DNA of 5,537 nucleotides. It comes from Thermococcus sp. (GTDB lineage Archaea; Methanobacteriota_B; Thermococci; Thermococcales; Thermococcaceae). How positions within the stretch are numbered: position 1 is the stretch's first letter; every line of letters starts with the position of its first letter. The position numbers and the translations under genes were made by a program. Below are positions 1 to 5,366 of the stretch, in pieces. Under the pieces are notes generated by a model, which searched no databases, was not told where the DNA came from, and saw nothing but the letters and a program-made list of their open reading frames with translations. The stretch is from contig NZ_JAMONU010000200.1 of assembly GCF_027066465.1 (NCBI RefSeq), positions 1-5,537 of the forward strand. Direction: 5' to 3'.

Positions 1-7
1 ATACGGC

Positions 8-883
8 ATGATGAAATCGTACCGCGAGTATCAGAGGCACACAAGGCCGATAAAGAGGCTTGCGGCTACCCTTATAGTGTCCTTCTTTCTGTTTGGAATA
101 ATAGGGGGACTTGCCATATTCCTGATGGTTCTCTACGGGCCGAGCTTCTGGGTTCTTGAGGCCGTTTCTGTTACCGCCAGCTACCTTCTGCTCTCCAACT
201 CGGCCCTTGGTTTGCTGGAGAAGGTCGAGGTCAGGCACAGGGCAAGGAGGAAGCCGGTTCCCCTCTGTCCCCTTCCAGTGGCGGGCATAGTGGGTTCAAG
301 AAGAGACGCTTTGACGCTTCTCAAGGCCCTGAAGTCCTACCTCGGCACACCCCTGATGATAATAGCCAGGGAGCATCCCGACCAGTGGCGGAGGAGCACC
401 GGACTGAGCCCCGAGGAGTACGTCTGGCTCACGAGGGTTGAACATCCCCAGGCAATCAGTCCGAGCAACCTCCACGTGCTGGCGGAAAGAATCGTGGAGT
501 TCCTCAGAACCAGCGAGGATGGAGTGGTGTACATTGAGGGAATAGAGTACATGCTGTTCTACTCCGACTTCAGGGCCGTGGCAAAGTTCCTGTTTTCCAT
601 AAGGGACACGGCCATGATATACGGCGGTCACGTGCTCGTTCTCGCCAACGATAAAACCCTCAGGCCGGAGTACATGGCAATATTGAAAAGGGAGTTTGAG
701 GAGGTGCGGGTGAGCGAGTTGCTGGAGAGGATAATAGGGCCGACGCTTTTCGGCGTCGTTGTGAAGGGGAGGAAGGGACATGCCGGCGCTGAGGGTTCCG
801 AAGAGGGAAGCGGAGCCGGTGAAGAGAAAGCTGAAGAAGCTCGGCCTCTACGAGGGGAAGAGGCGGCCAAAGAGAGAAAATGA
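8..883 (+). CDS. DUF835 domain membrane protein (possibly 5'-incomplete)
   Basis: The protein as read has 291 residues. A short basic N-terminus is followed by two hydrophobic segments at about residues 18-43 and 47-70, a basic Arg/Lys stretch (76-82) that should face the cytoplasm, and a soluble domain at about 92-240. That domain resembles DUF835: a 'W-L-T-R' then 'AISPSNL' stretch, a 'GVVYIEGIEYMLFY' core strand (172-185) and a 'HVLVLANDKTL' strand (208-218). The family is frequent in Thermococcales; its biochemical role is unknown, and a signalling or scaffold role is only a guess. The last 34 residues are Gly/Glu/Ala-rich low complexity and share DNA with the next gene, so they may be non-functional. 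Tandem ATGs lie at 8 and 11. The frame stays open to the window edge, so the true start and ribosome binding site may lie upstream. The family call is fairly firm; the start is not. Confidence 0.8.
   Translation: MMKSYREYQRHTRPIKRLAATLIVSFFLFGIIGGLAIFLMVLYGPSFWVLEAVSVTASYLLLSNSALGLLEKVEVRHRARRKPVPLCPLPVAGIVGSRRDALTLLKALKSYLGTPLMIIAREHPDQWRRSTGLSPEEYVWLTRVEHPQAISPSNLHVLAERIVEFLRTSEDGVVYIEGIEYMLFYSDFRAVAKFLFSIRDTAMIYGGHVLVLANDKTLRPEYMAILKREFEEVRVSELLERIIGPTLFGVVVKGRKGHAGAEGSEEGSGAGEEKAEEARPLRGEEAAKERK
766..772 (+). promoter_or_regulatory. Ribosome binding site of the Trm5-like gene
   Basis: GGGGAGG lies seven bases before the ATG at 780, inside the upstream coding region. It supports starting the methyltransferase here despite the 104-nt overlap. 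The resulting N-terminus (MPALRV...) also lines up with the start of M. jannaschii Trm5 as I remember it. Confidence 0.6.
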
Positions 884-1790
884 TTTCGTTCTCTTACCCG
901 TCATCGAGGACGGGAGAATTTACTCCCTCGGCTACGAGGTTCTGCCCGTTGAGCTTCCGCTTCGGCCCGAGAGACAGATATACAAGAACCTCGAGAGCGT
1001 TTTGGCAGAGAGGCTGAGCGAGGAGGAGCTGAAGTACCTCAGGCGTTACGACGTTATAGGCGACATCGCCGTTATTCAGATTCCGCCCGAGCTGGAGCAC
1101 CGCGTTGAGGACATCGTTTTTGCGTTGAGGAAGGTCCACCCGTTCCTCAAGGTGATAGCGAGGAAGGGCTTCCACGAGGGAGCCTTCCGAATCAGGGACT
1201 ACTCAATAATCTGGGGCGAGAGGAGGCTCGAAACTGTCCACAGGGAGAACGGCGTCGAGATTAAGGTTGATTTAAGCAGGGTCTTCTTCAACCCGAGGAT
1301 GAAGGGAGAACGCTATCGGCTGGCCCAGCTGGTGAAAGACGGCGAAAGGATTTTGATTCCCTTCGCCGGCGTTCTGCCCTACGCTCTCGTGATAGCGAGG
1401 TACAGAAAGGTTAAGATAACGGCCGTCGAGCTGAACAGAGACGCCTACGAACTCGGGCTGGAGAACGTAGAGCGCAACAGGAAGAGGCTGAAGGGCGAGA
1501 TAGAGTTCATTCACGGCGACGCCTTCAAGGTCCTGCCCGAGCTTCCGAGATACGACAGGGTCATAAGCCCGACGCCGAGGGGCGTTGACGCGTTGGCTTT
1601 AACGCTCTCAAAGGCCGAGCGCCGGCTTCACTACTACGACTTCGTTCACGAAAACGAGGTTGAAGCCTTCAGGAGGAGGATAATCGAGGAATGCCAAAAG
1701 CTCGGAAGGGAGTGCTCCGTGAGGGTGAAGAAGGTGAGCGACTTCAAGCCGCACGTGTTTAAGGTCTGCGCGGACGTACATCTAAGTTGA
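780..1790 (+). CDS. Trm5-family SAM-dependent tRNA (guanine-37) methyltransferase-like protein
   Basis: It has 336 residues, the usual length of archaeal Trm5, which methylates N1 of G37 in tRNA. An N-terminal D1-type region (1-60) leads to 'YDVIGDIAVIQIP' (90-102), a family hallmark, and then 'FRIRD' (136-140) and 'NPRMKGER' (171-178), which carry the equivalents of the conserved Arg and Glu. The Rossmann methyltransferase domain follows: 'PFAGVLPY' (194-201), the acidic 'AVELNRDA' (215-222), 'GDAF' (246-249), 'DRVISPTP' (259-266) and 'HYYDF' (284-288). Two hallmarks differ from M. jannaschii Trm5. 'DMFAGVGP' reads 'IPFAGVLP', losing the Asp and one Gly. The catalytic 'NLP' reads 'PTP', losing the Asn. 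Archaea of this group carry several related enzymes (Trm5a, Trm5b, Taw2), and this may be a divergent member. Fold membership is firm; the exact activity is not. It is probably co-transcribed with the overlapping upstream gene. Confidence 0.85.
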   Translation: MPALRVPKREAEPVKRKLKKLGLYEGKRRPKRENDFVLLPVIEDGRIYSLGYEVLPVELPLRPERQIYKNLESVLAERLSEEELKYLRRYDVIGDIAVIQIPPELEHRVEDIVFALRKVHPFLKVIARKGFHEGAFRIRDYSIIWGERRLETVHRENGVEIKVDLSRVFFNPRMKGERYRLAQLVKDGERILIPFAGVLPYALVIARYRKVKITAVELNRDAYELGLENVERNRKRLKGEIEFIHGDAFKVLPELPRYDRVISPTPRGVDALALTLSKAERRLHYYDFVHENEVEAFRRRIIEECQKLGRECSVRVKKVSDFKPHVFKVCADVHLS

Positions 1791-1831
1791 GTTCATCAAA
1801 ACGATTTTGAGTTTTAGTCCAAACAAAAGTT

Positions 1832-1838
1832 GGGGGTG
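1832..1838 (+). promoter_or_regulatory. Ribosome binding site of the small membrane protein
   Basis: GGGGGTG lies seven bases before the ATG at 1846, good spacing for an archaeal site. The 55-nt gap after the Trm5-like gene has T-rich stretches (TTTTGAGTTTT, 1805-1815) that could end transcription, but no convincing TATA element. Confidence 0.55.
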
Positions 1839-1845
1839 CCTTTAA

Positions 1846-2130
1846 ATGAAACCCAAGGTTTGGAACGCCCTCATAGCCGGAACAACGGCCCTTTTTCTCG
1901 CTCTGTTCTTCTATGCACAGGAATACTTTGTGAAACACCATCTGATACCGGTCTCCTTTGCAGTGCTTGGAGCGCTCTGGATGCTTAGAACTTACGATGC
2001 ATGCAAATCTGGAAACGCCTCAAAACTCCGGCTGTATGGGGCGCTTGTGTTAGTTGTGGTTTTCATAATAATTGGCATCTTGATGGATGCCGTGGATAAC
2101 AGAGTCTTACTGCACATGGGAAACCCTTGA
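1846..2130 (+). CDS. Small hypothetical membrane protein, three predicted helices
   Basis: I do not recognise this 94-residue protein. Three hydrophobic segments are visible at about residues 8-25, 33-47 and 63-81. Between helices two and three is a short polar loop with Lys/Arg residues (48-62), and a polar tail follows the third helix. No Cys pair, His cluster or catalytic motif is apparent. A strong ribosome binding site and open frame support it as real. Its DNA is visibly more AT-rich than its neighbours: bases 2041-2100 have 25 G+C of 60, against 36 of 60 in bases 1441-1500 of the Trm5-like gene. This fits a recently acquired or fast-evolving orphan, though hydrophobic codons also push towards T. 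It follows the Trm5-like gene on the same strand after a 55-nt gap. No function can be assigned. Confidence 0.65.
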   Translation: MKPKVWNALIAGTTALFLALFFYAQEYFVKHHLIPVSFAVLGALWMLRTYDACKSGNASKLRLYGALVLVVVFIIIGILMDAVDNRVLLHMGNP

Positions 2131-2198
2131 AGGGGCGCGATGTTAATCTCTCGGTCTTCTTGAGTGGGGTTGTGAGCGTCGGAGAGTATAACCGCTAA

Positions 2199-2235
2199 AA
2201 CTCCAGCAAAAACTTCACCGTTTCTCTCTGGAGTT
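2199..2235 (-). repeat. 8-bp inverted repeat / stem-loop in the convergent spacer
   Basis: AACTCCAG (2199-2206) and CTGGAGTT (2228-2235) are perfect inverse complements. An inner 4-bp stem, AAAC (2210-2213) with GTTT (2220-2223), closes a six-base loop. Read on the minus strand, the 3' arm runs into TTTTA, like an intrinsic terminator. It could end readthrough from rfcL or form the body of a small RNA; no function is proven. Confidence 0.45.
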
Positions 2236-2260
2236 CAACCTTATATCCTGCAGAAAATAT

Positions 2261-2298
2261 AAAAATGGCAAAGATTTGTATCGCAAAGAATACAAAAA
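2261..2298 (-). terminator. T-rich terminator region of the rfcS-rfcL operon
   Basis: On the minus strand, the stop codon of rfcL is followed within ten bases by TTTTT (2298-2294). A second TTTTT (2265-2261) leads into TATATTTT. Archaeal RNA polymerase terminates on such U-runs without needing a hairpin, and two in series is a common arrangement. The assignment comes from base pattern and position only. Confidence 0.55.
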
Positions 2299-2305
2299 GC
2301 AACCA

Positions 2306-3817
2306 TCACTTCTTCAGGAAGTCGAACAGCGTCGCCTGCTTGCCCTTCTTCTTTTCGGACTTCTTCTCCTTCTTACCGACCGCTTCTATCTCCCTCTCGG
2401 CCTCTTCAAGCTCTTCCTCGCTGAGTTCCTCCCCGTCCTCGGGTTCTTCTTCGGGAACTTCCTCTGTCTCCCCTGTTTCTTCGGTCCCTTCCAACATCGT
2501 CTCCTCTTCTTCCTTCTCCTTCGCCTTCCTGAGACCCTCACGGACGCTCGTCTCCAGCCTGCCCCGCTCCTTGAGCTTCTTCTCGATGTTCATGGCCTTG
2601 CCCCAGATGGTTTTGGCCTTCTCCGAATCCCCGGCGAGAAACTCGACCTCCTTTTCGCTCAGGTCGAGGAAAACCGTGAAGTGAGCGGCCAAATCGGGGT
2701 TCTTCTCGAAGATGACGCGGAGGTATCTCATCGTCTCCAGGGCTTCCAGCCGGGCCATGTGCATCCCCTTCATTATCTTCCTGAGGATTGAGTCCCTCAG
2801 GGAGCGCTCCTCCTTGCTCTCCGTGAGGATTTTAATCGTCTTCGGCGGGTATATCTTGACGAAGCCCTTCTTCTTGACGCCCGCAACTGCAACTCCGGCC
2901 GTCATCATATCGGTGGCGTACTTCCAGAGCGAGTAGTTGCCCGTCCTCTGCGCCCTGCCAAGATATATGTCGGCCCTGCTGAGGGCTTCGTAGGCCCTTG
3001 CTATGTCCTCTGGCCTGTAGTAGACGTAGGGAACGTTCTCGTCAATCCAGAGGAGGAGCTCGTCCGGGAACATGTCCACACCGAGCGTTGCCATCTTCGC
3101 TCTTTTGGCGTTGTCGGTCGCGAAAATCTGAGCTAAAGCCTGAAAGACGCTCTTCTCAACGTCGCGGTAGGCCAGAACCTCCTTCGCGTCCTCGACGCCT
3201 CCTGTGACAACCGTCTGGAGGTCGTTTATCGCGGCCCTTAAATCACCGTTTGAGCGCTTGGCTATCTCGTATAGTATCTCTTTGGGGACGGTCTTTCCCT
3301 CGCGCTTTAGAATCCTGACGAGGGCTTTGATAACGTCCCTCTGCGTTAGGCGCCGGTACTCAACAATCTGGGCTCTGTCCCTTATCTCCTTCGGAACCTC
3401 CCAGTAGTGGTTAGCGCTCAGCACTATCGGGTTCTTGGCCTTATCGATGAGCTTCGCTATCTCGCGGGCACCGCTCGGCTCTATGTTGTCCGCTTCATCG
3501 AGGAATATGAGCTTCCGTCTCTTTCCGAGGATGTCCATCGTATAAGCGGCCTGAACGTAGCGCTCTATCTTCTCGTAGGTTCTCTCGTCGCTCGCGTTCA
3601 GCTCGATGACCTCGAAGCCGTATTCGTTCGCCAGAGCGTAAACCGTCGTTGTCTTTCCAACGCCCGGCGGCCCGGCGAGGAGCAGGGCTTTCTTCTTCGG
3701 TGGATTACCGTGAAGCCAGGCCTCTATCCAGGCCCTGACCTGTTCGAGAGCCTTCTCTTGGTTCACTATCTCGCTCAGCTTCCTCGGGCGGTATTTTTCA
3801 ACCCACGGCACGGTCAT
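2306..3817 (-). CDS. rfcL: Replication factor C large subunit
   Basis: This is the large subunit of the archaeal clamp loader, which with four small subunits uses ATP to open PCNA and place it on primed DNA. Numbered from the ATG at 3817 (503 residues), the order is: the N-terminal 'PWVEKYRP' RFC box (4-11), Walker A 'GPPGVGKT' (49-56), 'ELNASDER' (72-79), Walker B 'FLDEAD' (105-110), sensor 2 'GDLRAAI' (191-197), an alpha-helical collar to about 425, a Glu-rich linker (about 432-480), a Lys-rich stretch and a C-terminal PCNA-interacting peptide with Q494, L497, F500 and L501. This peptide matches the one I remember from P. furiosus RFC-L. Length is close to the Thermococcales norm. A GTG at 3826 would add three residues and overlap the rfcS stop. 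I prefer the ATG because GTGAT lies just before it and the N-terminus then fits relatives. It is co-transcribed with rfcS. Confidence 0.96.
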   Translation of the reverse strand: MTVPWVEKYRPRKLSEIVNQEKALEQVRAWIEAWLHGNPPKKKALLLAGPPGVGKTTTVYALANEYGFEVIELNASDERTYEKIERYVQAAYTMDILGKRRKLIFLDEADNIEPSGAREIAKLIDKAKNPIVLSANHYWEVPKEIRDRAQIVEYRRLTQRDVIKALVRILKREGKTVPKEILYEIAKRSNGDLRAAINDLQTVVTGGVEDAKEVLAYRDVEKSVFQALAQIFATDNAKRAKMATLGVDMFPDELLLWIDENVPYVYYRPEDIARAYEALSRADIYLGRAQRTGNYSLWKYATDMMTAGVAVAGVKKKGFVKIYPPKTIKILTESKEERSLRDSILRKIMKGMHMARLEALETMRYLRVIFEKNPDLAAHFTVFLDLSEKEVEFLAGDSEKAKTIWGKAMNIEKKLKERGRLETSVREGLRKAKEKEEEETMLEGTEETGETEEVPEEEPEDGEELSEEELEEAEREIEAVGKKEKKSEKKKGKQATLFDFLKK

Positions 3818-3822
3818 GGCAA

Positions 3823-4803
3823 TCACTTGCCCATAATCGTGAACTGAGCGAGCAGAGCCTCGAGCTGTATCATCTCGTTGGCCCCTTCAACGAGTCTGAA
3901 ATTGTACTCGCCTATCTTGTCCGCCAGAGCGACCTTCTTGGTTTCGGGAATGGGCAGGTTGAAGACCTCCCTGTGCATCTGAATCAGCACGTCCTCACCG
4001 CTGAGACCCTGTTTGAGGAGGATGTCCCTCAGTTTGTCCCTCGCCTTCAGAAAGTTGCCCTCCAAAGCCAGGGTCATCATCTCGCGCACATCTTCCGGTC
4101 TTGCCCTGCTCGCGACGAGAAAGACGTTTTCATCGGTTATCTTCTTGTCGAGAGCGGCCGCCGCCTGAAGGACGTTGATTGCCCTCCTCAAATCGCCTTC
4201 CGCAACGTAGAGAATCGCCTGCAGACCTTCCTCGGTAAGCTCAAGTCCCTCCTGCTCGGCGATGTATTTTATGCGCTTCGCTATGTCCTCGTCGCTGAGC
4301 GGTCTGAAGCGGAAGATTGCACATCTGCTCTGGATGGGTTCGATTATCTTGGAGGAGTAGTTGCAGCTGAGGATGAAGCGAACGTTGTTGGAGAACATCT
4401 CCATCGTTCTCCTCAAAGCCTGCTGGGCGTCCTGCGTTAAAGCGTCGGCTTCATCAAGGAAGATTATCTTGAAGCTCGCCCCGCCGATGGGCTTCGTTCT
4501 TGCGAACTCCTTAACCTTCTCGCGGATGACGTTTATTCCGCGCTCATCGCTCGCGTTAAGCTCGAGGAAGTTGTGCCTCCAGTTTTCACCGAACAGCTCC
4601 CTCGCGAGACACAGGGCGGCCGTGGTCTTGCCGACGCCCGGCGGTCCGGCAAAGAGCAGGTGGGGCATGGAGCCGGTTTTCACGTAGTGCTTCAAGCGTT
4701 TGACTATGTGCTCCTGACCGACTATTTCATCGAGCCTCTGGGGCCTGTACTTTTCAACCCACGGCTTTTCGAGAACCTTAACTTCCCGAACCTCCTCACT
4801 CAT
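3823..4803 (-). CDS. rfcS: Replication factor C small subunit (intein-free)
   Basis: This is the small AAA+ subunit of the clamp loader, 326 residues, a normal mature length. Visible motifs in order: RFC box 'PWVEKYRP' (14-21), Walker A 'GPPGVGKT' (53-60), 'ELNASDER' (81-88), Walker B 'FLDEAD' (115-120), sensor 1 'SCN' (146-148), the arginine-finger motif 'SRC' (159-161), sensor 2 'GDLRRAIN' (203-210) and the C-terminal collar. Four copies assemble with one RfcL into the PCNA loader in the cytoplasm, serving replication and repair. Several Thermococcales rfcS genes carry an intein in Walker A; here the motif is uninterrupted. The start at 4803 has AGGTGG seven nt upstream. The stop lies five bases before the rfcL ATG, indicating a tight two-gene operon with probable translational coupling. 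Confidence 0.97.
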   Translation of the reverse strand: MSEEVREVKVLEKPWVEKYRPQRLDEIVGQEHIVKRLKHYVKTGSMPHLLFAGPPGVGKTTAALCLARELFGENWRHNFLELNASDERGINVIREKVKEFARTKPIGGASFKIIFLDEADALTQDAQQALRRTMEMFSNNVRFILSCNYSSKIIEPIQSRCAIFRFRPLSDEDIAKRIKYIAEQEGLELTEEGLQAILYVAEGDLRRAINVLQAAAALDKKITDENVFLVASRARPEDVREMMTLALEGNFLKARDKLRDILLKQGLSGEDVLIQMHREVFNLPIPETKKVALADKIGEYNFRLVEGANEMIQLEALLAQFTIMGK

Positions 4804-4809
4804 GCGTTT

Positions 4810-4843
4810 CCACCTAAACCTTTATGAGAGCCAAGAGTTTAAG
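4810..4843 (-). promoter_or_regulatory. Promoter and ribosome binding site of the rfcS-rfcL operon
   Basis: Reading leftward, a TATA-like CTTAAACT (4843-4836) is preceded by a purine-rich CAAAGC that could act as BRE. A start about 25 bases on, near 4815, would give a leader of about a dozen bases beginning at the ribosome binding site AGGTGG (4815-4810). The ribosome site is clear; the TATA element is a moderate match. Confidence 0.45.
4816..4826 (+). promoter_or_regulatory. Candidate promoter of the putative membrane hydrolase
   Basis: AAACC followed by TTTATG (4821-4826) resembles a BRE/TATA pair. The predicted transcription start near 4848 leaves only a few bases before the ATG at 4853, so the message would be nearly leaderless. 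That fits the poor ribosome binding site there (only GGG at 4843-4845). Confidence 0.4.
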
Positions 4844-4852
4844 GGCTTTGCC

Positions 4853-5311
4853 ATGGACCCGCTCGAACACGCCTCGATTCCCGGCCTGATTTACCTTGCT
4901 CTCTCCGGTGAGCCGACGCTAACTGGACTCGCGGCGCTCATCATTGGGGCGGTCTTTCCCGACCTCGACGTCCTCGCTGAAGAGCACCGCTCCTATCTTC
5001 ACTCCCTTCTGCCCTTTCTCCCGGCCCTTCTCCTCGGTCTGCACCTCGGCGGTCCTTTCCTACTCTTCGCCCTCGGCTGGGGGAGTCATTTGTTCCTCGA
5101 CTTCTTCACCGGCGTCGTGCCGGTCGTTTATCCGCTGTCGAGGAGGGGCTGGGGGTTGTCAATTACCGTTGCTGGACCGAGAGATTTTAGAATTGAAATC
5201 AAACTAATCGAAAGATACCCTGAGAGGAGGCACGATTACAGGCTGGAAATCGGCGGAAGTGCGGCGCTCGCTCTCTTAACCACCTTAACGGCAATAATTA
5301 GGCTGCACTAA
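4853..5311 (+). CDS. Membrane-bound metal-dependent hydrolase-like protein (YdjM/DUF457 family)
   Basis: The protein has 152 residues from the ATG at 4853. Family-type signatures are an N-terminal His (H6), 'FPDLD' (35-39), 'HRSYLHS' (45-51) and 'GSHLFLD' (77-83). Together they supply conserved His and Asp residues that could bind a metal. Hydrophobic stretches at about 10-35, 52-75 and 133-149 make it an integral membrane protein. The family is annotated as metal-dependent hydrolases, but substrates are unknown; in bacteria YdjM is linked to LexA control, which archaea lack. An in-frame ATG at 4802 would add 17 residues, but these overlap the rfcS start and promoter region and look unlike the family, so I chose 4853. 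It is divergent from rfcS. The family call is fairly sure; the function is open. Confidence 0.82.
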   Translation: MDPLEHASIPGLIYLALSGEPTLTGLAALIIGAVFPDLDVLAEEHRSYLHSLLPFLPALLLGLHLGGPFLLFALGWGSHLFLDFFTGVVPVVYPLSRRGWGLSITVAGPRDFRIEIKLIERYPERRHDYRLEIGGSAALALLTTLTAIIRLH

Positions 5312-5324
5312 AGGGTTCAGTGCA
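5304..5324. repeat. 6-bp inverted repeat upstream of the PLP-enzyme TATA box
   Basis: TGCACT (5304-5309) and AGTGCA (5319-5324) are perfect inverse complements with a nine-base spacer. The left arm runs into the hydrolase stop codon (5309-5311), and the right arm ends six bases before the TATA element at 5330. It may be a regulator-binding site or a transcript-end hairpin. Six-base arms can arise by chance. Confidence 0.3.
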
Positions 5325-5336
5325 AAACTTTTATAC
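5322..5336 (+). promoter_or_regulatory. Promoter of the 2-amino-3-ketobutyrate CoA ligase-type gene
   Basis: GCAAAACT, a good BRE, directly precedes TTTATAC (5330-5336), the best TATA element in the window. A start about 25 bases downstream, near 5355-5358, fits the ATG at 5367 with a short leader. It implies that the gene has its own promoter rather than depending on the hydrolase upstream. Confidence 0.7.
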
Positions 5337-5338
5337 CT

Positions 5339-5357
5339 CGGTGTCCAAAAAACACCG
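5339..5357. repeat. Inverted repeat between TATA box and start codon (candidate operator)
   Basis: CGGTGT (5339-5344) and ACACCG (5352-5357) are perfect inverse complements separated by seven bases (CCAAAAA). The repeat begins two bases after the TATA element and ends at the ribosome binding site, so a protein bound here would cover the transcription start. This is the classic position of an archaeal repressor site. The right arm touches GGTGGT, so a hairpin in RNA is a weaker alternative. Confidence 0.4.
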
Positions 5358-5362
5358 GTGGT
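5357..5362 (+). promoter_or_regulatory. Ribosome binding site of the PLP-enzyme gene
   Basis: GGTGGT lies four bases before the ATG at 5367, matching the archaeal 16S rRNA tail complement, and fixes the start of the gene. Confidence 0.55.
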
Positions 5363-5366
5363 TCTC

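Noticed and set aside
296..781. Minus-strand open frame of 161 codons opposite the DUF835 gene
   Set aside because: It has no recognisable domain and mirrors the codons of the real gene. Long antisense frames are common in GC-rich Thermococcus genes.
1791..1845. Possible C/D box guide RNA on the minus strand, from a TTGATGA near 1793-1799
   Set aside because: No CUGA D or D' box occurs at usable spacing, so the box alone is likely chance.
2131..2305. A tRNA, CRISPR repeat or other RNA gene in the convergent spacer
   Set aside because: There is no cloverleaf, no repeated unit and no C/D box pair. Only the single stem-loop and T-runs are visible.
2265..2791. Plus-strand open frames of 139 and 171 codons opposite the 3' end of rfcL
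   Set aside because: They are Ser-rich or Leu/Phe-rich readings of the complement of the Glu/Lys-rich RfcL tail. They show no family motifs, and rfcL is certain on the other strand.
3973..4440. Plus-strand open frame of 155 codons opposite rfcS
   Set aside because: It is an antisense shadow of a strongly conserved AAA+ gene, with no domain signature of its own.
4802..4852. Upstream start extending the hydrolase by 17 residues
   Set aside because: The extension overlaps the rfcS start and promoter region and would begin before the likely TATA box. The residues do not look like the family N-terminus.
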